DNA of 64,000 nucleotides from Pseudomonas sp. Irchel s3f7 (GTDB lineage Bacteria > Pseudomonadota > Gammaproteobacteria > Pseudomonadales > Pseudomonadaceae). Positions 58,192 to 64,000 of this stretch are shown here, in pieces. The notes below the pieces were generated by a model that was given only the letters and a program-made list of their open reading frames with translations, had not been told where the DNA came from and searched no databases. Location: positions 124,001 to 188,000 of the forward strand of contig NZ_FYDO01000006.1 in assembly GCF_900187615.1 (NCBI RefSeq), given 5' to 3'. Position 1 is the stretch's first letter; each line of letters starts with the position of its first letter. The translations under genes and the position numbers were made by a program.

Positions 58192-59849
58192 TGAACAGAA
58201 TTGATATTTTTACACTGGAAATTGTGCAGAACTCCCTTCAAGCAATCGCTGACGAAATGTTTGAAGCGATGCGCAAGGCAGCAATGAGCCCAGTGATTTA
58301 TGAAGTACTGGACATGGGCACGGGTATCACTGACGCCCAAGGTGAGATTGCCAGTTCAGGGGCAGGAATCCCCGCTTTTGTCGGCGTTTTGGACAAAGCC
58401 GTGAAACAAATTTTGGTACATCACCCACTTCCTGGAGAGATAGAAGAGGGTGATGTGTTTATCACCAATGACCCACACAGCGGTGGCGTGACACACCTCA
58501 ACGACGTGGTATTGGCAATGCCGGTCTTCGCCCAAGGGCGGTTGGTGGCCTGGACTGCCAACATTGCACATTGGAACGACGTCGGCGGGATGGTGCCGGG
58601 ATCATTGTCTACCGATGCCACCGAGATTTTTCAGGAAGGTCTGCGTCTGGCGTCAGTCAAACTAATTTCTCGAGGTCAGCCGATACGCTCGGTGTTGCAG
58701 ATCCTACGGGCAAATACACGCATGCCCGACTTTATGGAAGGCGACATGTGGGCTGGAATTTCTGCAGTGCGCAGCGGTGCCGCGCGCATCCGTGAACTGA
58801 CCGAAAAGTATGGGTCGGATCTGTTTCTTGCTGCCATGGAAGACTTCATGGATTTAGGGGAAAAAGTATCGCTCAAAGCGTTGCAGGATTCTCCCTGTGG
58901 TCAATTCGACATGGAGGAATTACAAGACGACGGGCAAGTCTTCAAGGTGTCAGTACACATCAATAAAACCCAGATGATCATCGACTTGCGCGATAACCCG
59001 GCCCAATGCCAGGGGCCAACCAACCTCAGCCGCGACGGCGCTGTAGTTGCAGCACAGATGGCGTTCAAGTCGGTGACGGCACCACAAGGCGTTACCAACG
59101 GCGGAACCTTCCGCCCGCTCCAAGTACTTACGACCCCGGGCACGCTGTTCGATGCACAGGTGCCTGCCGCCGAGGGTTTCTATTTCGAAAACCTGATTCG
59201 CGTTCATGACTTGATATTGCGTTGCCTGGCCAGCCACTTTCCTGAGCGAGTGCCTGCGGGGAATTTTGCTTCAGTCTGCGCCACCATCATTGGAGGTCTG
59301 CACCCAGACACCGGGCGCGTTTTTACCCTGGTTGAGCCGGAGATCGGGGGCTGGGGTGGCGAGAAAGGCCGTGATGGTAACAACGCAATGTACTCAGGGC
59401 TTCACGGTGAGACCTACAACTGCCCCGTTGAGGTCTGTGAAGCGCGCTATGGCTTGTACGTGGAACGGGTCGAGTTAAACGATGAACCCGGCGGCCATGG
59501 TAAGTATCGCGGTGGGCGCGGCCTGTGCATCGACTATCGGGTTCGCAGCGATGCAAGCTTCCTAACTTGCGGTTACACCCGTTCGACTATCCCACCGTGG
59601 GGTATGAACGGTGGCTCTGATGGTACGCCAAACTATGTCACGGTCATACGCACCACCGGTGAACATGAACGCTACGCCATGGCCAGCAGTATCGTCCTGA
59701 ATGCAGGAGACTTGGTGCGCATCCGTACCGGGGCCGGTGGCGGGTACGGTAATCCGGCCGAGCGTGATCCCGCTGCCGTGCTAGACGACGTGAAAAATGG
59801 CTATTTGGATGCCGCCACTGCCGAATCGGTTTACGGCATCCGGGTCTGA
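58191..59849 (+). CDS. Hydantoinase/oxoprolinase family subunit B (HyuB-like)
   Basis: A 552-residue hydantoinase B/oxoprolinase-family subunit. IFTLEIVQNSLQAIADEM (about residues 5-22), SSGAGIPAFVG, TNDPHSGGVTHLNDVV and NIAHWNDVGG are typical; the C-terminal half has RTGAGGGYGNPAERDP, also conserved. It forms the cyclic-amidase site with the A subunit. ATG overlaps the hyuA stop by one base (TGATG), and GGAG of the hyuA end serves as its ribosome-binding site. The M24 peptidase follows 27 bases later behind GTGGAGG. Confidence 0.92.
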   Translation: MNRIDIFTLEIVQNSLQAIADEMFEAMRKAAMSPVIYEVLDMGTGITDAQGEIASSGAGIPAFVGVLDKAVKQILVHHPLPGEIEEGDVFITNDPHSGGVTHLNDVVLAMPVFAQGRLVAWTANIAHWNDVGGMVPGSLSTDATEIFQEGLRLASVKLISRGQPIRSVLQILRANTRMPDFMEGDMWAGISAVRSGAARIRELTEKYGSDLFLAAMEDFMDLGEKVSLKALQDSPCGQFDMEELQDDGQVFKVSVHINKTQMIIDLRDNPAQCQGPTNLSRDGAVVAAQMAFKSVTAPQGVTNGGTFRPLQVLTTPGTLFDAQVPAAEGFYFENLIRVHDLILRCLASHFPERVPAGNFASVCATIIGGLHPDTGRVFTLVEPEIGGWGGEKGRDGNNAMYSGLHGETYNCPVEVCEARYGLYVERVELNDEPGGHGKYRGGRGLCIDYRVRSDASFLTCGYTRSTIPPWGMNGGSDGTPNYVTVIRTTGEHERYAMASSIVLNAGDLVRIRTGAGGGYGNPAERDPAAVLDDVKNGYLDAATAESVYGIRV

Positions 59850-59876
59850 CAATCGCGCGATAGTGGAGGCAACAGC

Positions 59877-61262
59877 ATGTTCGAAGCGATTACGTACCAA
59901 CGCCGCCGGCAGGCCTTACGCGAACACCTAGGCTCGGGCATCGTGTTGCTCCCTGGCAACGAAGATTCGCCAATTAACTTTGCGCATAACACCTATCCAT
60001 TTCGACAAGATGCAACGTTCAGCTATTTTTTCGGAATTGATCGGCCATCGTTAGTTGGCATCATCGACCTTGATAGTGGAACGGCATCGATCTTTGCCGA
60101 TGATATCAGCTTGGATGATGCTATATGGCTGGGCAACGACTTGTCGTTGTCTGAATTATGCGAAGCTGGGTCGGGTGTTTCTCTGCGTCCATCAGTGTTG
60201 GCGCCTCGCTGTCTGGAAGTAGCATGGAAACATGGCCGTAAGGTCCATTTTCTACCGCCATATCGTGGCGAAACTGCTCTTTTGCTATCGCGCTTAACTT
60301 CCATTGCCCCTAAGTTGCTCGCGTCAAAAGCATCTGACAAATTAATTCGAGCAGTGGTTGCCTTGCGAGAAATCAAGGAGCCCTGCGAGATTGAGCAAAT
60401 CACCCGTGCTATGCGGGTCGCCGATCAGATGCATCGGGTGGCAATGGCTACGACCCGTCCTGGTGTATTGGAGCGGGAAGTAGTTGCCCGAATGCGTGAG
60501 GTGCTGGGGCGAGAAGGGCTGCAAGAGGCTTATCAGCCGATATTCAGCCGTCGAGGCGAGATCTTGCACAATTTGAAGCACGACTCACGCCTTGAATTGG
60601 GTGATTTGGTGGTGAACGACGCTGGTGCTTCGAGTTCAATGGGCTATGCCAGTGATGTGACCCGTACATTGCCCGTCGGCGGACGTTTTCTACCTCACCA
60701 AGCTGAACTTTATAAATTGCTGGTTAGGGTTCAAGAGAGCGCTATCAAGAGCCTCTTTCCAGGCATTTGCTATATCGACGTACACCGTGAGGCATCCCTG
60801 CAACTAGTGGAAGGTATGACCGAATTGGGTTTCTTCCACGGCAATCCAGCAGACGTTGTTGAAAGCGGTGCATACGCGCTTTGTTTCCCACACGGACTAG
60901 GCCATCAACTTGGGTTGGATGTGCATGACATGGAGTCCTTGGGCGAAGACTTAGTGGGATACGACGAAAAGGTTTCGCGTAGCCAACAGTTTGGACTAGG
61001 CAATTTGCGACTGGGCAAGAGCCTTAAATCAGGCATGGTGATGACCGTCGAGCCAGGGATTTATTTTATCCCTGACCTGATTCGGCGCTGGCAAGCAGAG
61101 GGTCGCCATACCGATTTCATCCAATACGAACGCTTTTTGGACTACGAGCGATTTGGTGGTATGCGGGTGGAAGACGTTATTTTACTCGGAGATAAATCGG
61201 CAAGCATCCTCGGACCAAACATTCCAAAGCAGTTATATGAGGTTGAAGAGGCTATGTCCTGA
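59877..61262 (+). CDS. M24 family Xaa-Pro aminopeptidase-type metallopeptidase
   Basis: A 461-residue protein with an N-terminal aminopeptidase-P domain (about residues 1-140, GSGIVLLPGNEDSPINFAHN) and a pita-bread M24 domain. All five dinuclear-metal ligands are present: D248, D260, H343, E392 and E432. This is the aminopeptidase P/prolidase pattern, as opposed to creatinase, which lacks the metals, so it should cleave Xaa-Pro bonds. It is not needed for core metabolism in this setting; its place right after hyuAB suggests that the ring-opened product is an Xaa-Pro dipeptide or similar. That link is inference. Confidence 0.88.
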   Translation: MFEAITYQRRRQALREHLGSGIVLLPGNEDSPINFAHNTYPFRQDATFSYFFGIDRPSLVGIIDLDSGTASIFADDISLDDAIWLGNDLSLSELCEAGSGVSLRPSVLAPRCLEVAWKHGRKVHFLPPYRGETALLLSRLTSIAPKLLASKASDKLIRAVVALREIKEPCEIEQITRAMRVADQMHRVAMATTRPGVLEREVVARMREVLGREGLQEAYQPIFSRRGEILHNLKHDSRLELGDLVVNDAGASSSMGYASDVTRTLPVGGRFLPHQAELYKLLVRVQESAIKSLFPGICYIDVHREASLQLVEGMTELGFFHGNPADVVESGAYALCFPHGLGHQLGLDVHDMESLGEDLVGYDEKVSRSQQFGLGNLRLGKSLKSGMVMTVEPGIYFIPDLIRRWQAEGRHTDFIQYERFLDYERFGGMRVEDVILLGDKSASILGPNIPKQLYEVEEAMS

Positions 61263-61291
61263 TCTGTCTCAAGCTCAACAAAACTGTATAA

Positions 61292-61303
61292 AACAACAAC
61301 AAC
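61292..61303 (+). promoter_or_regulatory. A-rich Hfq/Crc-like motif before the outer-membrane channel gene
   Basis: AACAACAACAAC, preceded by more A, matches AANAANAAN repeats and lies beside the AAGAGA ribosome-binding site of the gene at 61319. It resembles Hfq-Crc targets in Pseudomonas uptake genes. Confidence 0.5.
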
Positions 61304-61318
61304 TAAGAGATATACATC

Positions 61319-62215
61319 ATGAAGTCATATAAACCTTCGCGTTTTGGAGGGCCGGTATTGCTTGGCCTGAGTTTGAGTATCAGTGCAACTGTGCAAGCAG
61401 ATCAGTTTATCGGTTTCGGACAGCCAGGCGTTCCAGGTTCTTTCGCGTTGGAGTCCTTCCCGGTTTACAATCGAACTTCACAGGGCGACGATCGTGCTGG
61501 CGCGAACACCGTACTGGCCTATTTCTCGGAAACAGGGTTTACCGGTACTACGCGCGACCAGATAGAAGTTTGGGGGGGCGCGATTGCAGGTTACGCCGAT
61601 ACCAATGGTGCTAAAGACTCTAATGAGTGGGGTTTCGCCTCACCGAACATTGGTCTTGAGTACTACTACAATGTCATAGAGCCGAAATCCACTGCCACTT
61701 ATGCATCGCCAGATTATTTTACCTTCTGGACAAGTCCGACGCTTATGGTTGAGTTCCCTAATGGTAATGACGATGCCGTTGGTTTTGGCGCCGGCTCCAA
61801 CCGCTATGCTGTCAACTTTAGCGTTAATAACTATGTGCAGTATGGTAAGTTCGCAGCGACATTCACCCCGGTAGGGGTCTATTACGCCGCGCGCAATCGC
61901 AGTGACACCGACTTGGGTAATGGTACCTCTGAACGTCTACGTGGAGGTGTCAGCTATTGGTTTGCTGATATTGCCGCAGGTTACTTAGTGACTGATAATC
62001 TCTGGCTTGGCGTGCATCACGTCTACAACTTGAACAACAGATCTTCGACAGATTTTGAGGAATCGCGCGAGGGCAAGATCGGGCCATCTATGACGTACAC
62101 AGGCTTCGCCAAGCAAGGAGTTTACATTTCGGCGAACTTGAACTTCGATTACTACCATAGCGACAATATTCCATACTCGAACTCATTTACTATGGCTCTA
62201 GTGAAGAGCTTCTAA
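61319..62215 (+). CDS. Outer-membrane beta-barrel channel (MetA/SphA-like transporter family)
   Basis: A 298-residue precursor with a signal peptide ending VQA (about residue 27). The mature part is rich in alternating aromatic strands and ends in F (LVKSF), the outer-membrane barrel signature. The pattern GLEYYYNV, WTSPTLMVEFPNG, GGVSYWFADIAAGYLV resembles the family annotated as MetA-pathway-of-phenol-degradation or SphA-like transporters found beside catabolic operons. I infer that it lets the cyclic substrate through the outer membrane. The homology call is from memory and only moderate. Confidence 0.7.
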   Translation: MKSYKPSRFGGPVLLGLSLSISATVQADQFIGFGQPGVPGSFALESFPVYNRTSQGDDRAGANTVLAYFSETGFTGTTRDQIEVWGGAIAGYADTNGAKDSNEWGFASPNIGLEYYYNVIEPKSTATYASPDYFTFWTSPTLMVEFPNGNDDAVGFGAGSNRYAVNFSVNNYVQYGKFAATFTPVGVYYAARNRSDTDLGNGTSERLRGGVSYWFADIAAGYLVTDNLWLGVHHVYNLNNRSSTDFEESREGKIGPSMTYTGFAKQGVYISANLNFDYYHSDNIPYSNSFTMALVKSF

Positions 62216-62221
62216 TTTCTA

Positions 62222-62241
62222 CCTTCGCGAAGGAAGTTTTT
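62222..62241 (+). terminator. Small hairpin with T-run between channel and racemase genes
   Basis: CCTTCGCGAAGG is a perfect palindrome followed by AAGTTTTTAT. The AAGGAAG it contains is also the ribosome-binding site of the racemase gene, so pairing could hide that site or attenuate the transcript. Confidence 0.4.
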
Positions 62242-62243
62242 AT

Positions 62244-63065
62244 ATGTCTCAGAATACTTTTGCCACCGAGCCGCAAGATGTTCCTGTTTCATTGTGCTGG
62301 TTAAACCCAATTGGAAGTCCAGCCTTTGACGAACCTATTGCGCAGTTATTGCGTTCGATAAAACTGCCTTCAACTCAAGTTGAGGTTGTGTCATTCGACA
62401 TGCAGCCCAGCCCCTCGCATTTAGAGTATCGCTGTTACGAAGCAATGATTTATGAACGCAGCGTGCGCGTAGCCAGAGACTGTGCTCAACGAGGCTTAGA
62501 CGGATTGGTACTGGGTTGTTTCTACGATCCGGCATTGGAAGATGCTCGGGAAATTTCGGGAGAGATGATTGTTGTTGGACCGTGCCAAGCGAGCTTGCAA
62601 GTTGTCGCAAATCTGGCCAACCGATTCTCGATCATCGTAGGACGGAATAAGTGGATGGAACAAATGGGGGCTCGGGTGAAGGCCTGCGGGGCGGGTGATC
62701 GTCTAGCCTCGATGCGCTCACTGAACATGGGAGTAGATGAGTTCCAGCGTGATCATGCACTGACCCGTAGTCGCATTATTGAGCAGGCGCGTCGTGCGGT
62801 CGAAGAAGATGGCGCGGAAGCAATTATCCTGGGCTGCACTATTGAGTTCGGTTTTTTCGAACAAGTGCAGGCAGAGATTGGTGTACCGGTCATTGATCCC
62901 GTAGTGGCTGCGTTCAAAGTTGCTGAGGCAGCGGCAGGCATGAAACGCCGGTTTGGCTGGTCACCTAGTCGCGTCGGCAGCTGTGAGCCCCCACCGGAGG
63001 CCGAAATTAAAGCATTCGGTTTGTTTCAAGGACCGGCACCAATCGGCAATTGCGTAAAGGCTTAA
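62244..63065 (+). CDS. Asp/Glu/hydantoin racemase family protein
   Basis: A 273-residue member of the Asp/Glu/hydantoin racemase family. Two cysteines at the expected places, C92 (LGCFYDPAL) and C198 (LGCTIEFGF), form the two-base catalytic pair. NPIGSPAFDE near the N-terminus corresponds to the substrate-binding loop. Such enzymes interconvert D and L forms of hydantoins or amino acids and are often encoded next to hyuA/hyuB. Here it would let a stereospecific HyuAB use both isomers; allantoin racemase is another possibility. Confidence 0.82.
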   Translation: MSQNTFATEPQDVPVSLCWLNPIGSPAFDEPIAQLLRSIKLPSTQVEVVSFDMQPSPSHLEYRCYEAMIYERSVRVARDCAQRGLDGLVLGCFYDPALEDAREISGEMIVVGPCQASLQVVANLANRFSIIVGRNKWMEQMGARVKACGAGDRLASMRSLNMGVDEFQRDHALTRSRIIEQARRAVEEDGAEAIILGCTIEFGFFEQVQAEIGVPVIDPVVAAFKVAEAAAGMKRRFGWSPSRVGSCEPPPEAEIKAFGLFQGPAPIGNCVKA

Positions 63066-63126
63066 ATCAATTTTTTGCGCACATGCCAACGATTCACGGC
63101 AGCGCCTTTAATCAGGATTAACTTCT

Positions 63127-64000
63127 ATGAGCCATTCACCGACTGCGGTAGTAGACCGCCCCACAGAACCTTCCGGAAAATCCAAATACTGGAGTATGCA
63201 AGTAGGGGAGGTCTTCGAAAACTTCCCCTTGACTCGGGAACATCTTAAAAGCTGCTTGGCACTTTTTTTTGTGTTCGCCATTGAAGCCTGGGAGATGATG
63301 ATTATCGTCTACACCGCCCCTTTGATTAGCCAGGATTTTCAGCTTGATGCCGTGGCTCAGGGAAACCTCATAGGGGCAATGTTCATCGGCATGCTTGTAG
63401 GGGCTTTGGGGTGGGGTAAGATTTCTGATCGCTATGGCAGAAAACGTGCAATCGCATATAGCTTGCTTGGGTATGCTCTCTTTTCTCTAGCTAGTGCGTT
63501 TGCCCCAAACTATCCGGTTTTCTACGTGCTGCGCTTTCTTTCAGGTATGGCGGCAGTGGGGATGATGATCGTCACATTTGCTCATTTTGAAGAGCTGCTG
63601 CCAGTGCGTTATCGCGGTCCCTGCACCGTGTATTTGGCGTCCGGCTGGCCAATCGGTATGTTGCTAGCATTGGGAGTTTCTGCATCCCTTATGCCCTACG
63701 GTTGGCGCACAGTGATTGCATTGAGCTCGTTTGGAGGATTATGGGCCATTGTCATTGCCCTTTGGGTGCAGGAGTCGCCCTATTGGTTAGCATCGGTGGG
63801 CCGACAGGAAGAAGCGCGCAAAGTCCTAGCAAAATTAAGCCGAGGGGCGGTGCAACTGCCTCGTGAATGCACGCTCCTGGTGGATCAGACGCACCAAGGT
63901 AAACATCGCGAGCTATTCTCCCGTGACATGCGGAGAGTCAGCTATCTACAGATCGCTGTGAACTTTACTTTTTCATGGGGCTATTGGGGGCTGCAAACCT
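63127..64000 (+). CDS. MFS transporter, N-terminal part (runs off the right edge)
   Basis: The frame starts with ATG at 63127 (AGGA 9 bases before) and is open to the window end, giving 291 residues. Six or seven membrane helices can be read, with the MFS motif A GKISDRYGRKR at residues 97-107 between helices 2 and 3 and a WVQESPYWL segment like the PESP motif of the sugar/metabolite-type (SV2/KgtP-like) importers. It probably imports the substrate of the hyuAB cluster across the inner membrane; this is inferred from its position. Confidence 0.85.
   Translation, partial: MSHSPTAVVDRPTEPSGKSKYWSMQVGEVFENFPLTREHLKSCLALFFVFAIEAWEMMIIVYTAPLISQDFQLDAVAQGNLIGAMFIGMLVGALGWGKISDRYGRKRAIAYSLLGYALFSLASAFAPNYPVFYVLRFLSGMAAVGMMIVTFAHFEELLPVRYRGPCTVYLASGWPIGMLLALGVSASLMPYGWRTVIALSSFGGLWAIVIALWVQESPYWLASVGRQEEARKVLAKLSRGAVQLPRECTLLVDQTHQGKHRELFSRDMRRVSYLQIAVNFTFSWGYWGLQT

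Larger units (their letters stand above)
53021..64000. mobile_element. Putative genomic island or replacement region (left end; right end outside the window)
   Basis: From about 53,050 the base composition drops visibly and codons such as TTA, CTA, ATA and AGA, rare in the first 52 kb, become common. REP elements are absent, and the genes (a regulator plus a catabolic cluster) break the ladS-ppa synteny. No intact integrase or transposase is within the window, so the mode of entry is unknown. The boundary is set by eye at the tandem repeat. Confidence 0.5.

Overview
The window is chromosomal DNA of a Pseudomonas of the fluorescens group. Proteins throughout the first 52 kb read as typical Pseudomonas orthologues, GC is high, and the gene order follows the block I recall from P. 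aeruginosa PAO1 as ladS to ppa (about PA3974-PA4031). Thirteen two-armed REP-type repeats of three sequence families lie between core genes, a habit of the fluorescens group. These identifications rest on motif reading and remembered synteny; no search was run. I see no tRNA, rRNA, CRISPR array or complete insertion sequence.

Core region, 1-52,626. (1) ladS 5' end, then thiD-thiE-hemL (thiamine and haem precursors), a Sel1-repeat protein and DUF1820. (2) miaB, then ybeZ-ybeY-corC-lnt (RNA maturation and lipoprotein acylation), a YdcF protein, leuS-lptE-holA, arfA and a lytic transglycosylase. (3) On the minus strand: ldcA, lipA-lipB-ybeD, dacC-rlpA-mltB-rodA-mrdA-rlmH-rsfS-nadD-proA, the elongasome and cell-wall cluster with its usual partners. 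(4) mpg, a DedA-PAP2 fusion, a Lon-N-domain protein, lrgA/lrgB, a MaoC hydratase, a MORN-repeat/C13-protease lipoprotein, a Rossmann protein, yceK-ubiX-mpl. (5) The ethanolamine locus: eatR divergent from an aldehyde dehydrogenase, the permease eat and eutBC, with two good sigma-54 promoters. (6) GNAT, DedA, mtfA, ppa and a lone S24-type repressor.

Accessory region, about 53,020 to beyond 64,000. After a terminator and a tandem 12-bp repeat, the sequence becomes visibly AT-richer with different codon use and no REP elements. It holds a MalT-like LuxR-family regulator followed by a same-strand cluster: HyuA/HyuB-type ATP-dependent cyclic-amidase subunits, an M24 Xaa-Pro-type peptidase with all metal ligands, an outer-membrane channel, an Asp/Glu/hydantoin racemase and an MFS transporter cut by the window end. 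This looks like a complete uptake-and-degradation module for a cyclic amide. The HyuAB plus Xaa-Pro peptidase plus racemase combination suggests a proline-containing cyclic dipeptide or a hydantoin. In front of hyuA there is a recognisable control region: three GGGTAG/CTACCC boxes, a -35/-10 promoter, and an A-rich Hfq/Crc-like motif beside the ribosome-binding site. This module is the best candidate for an undescribed system in the window.
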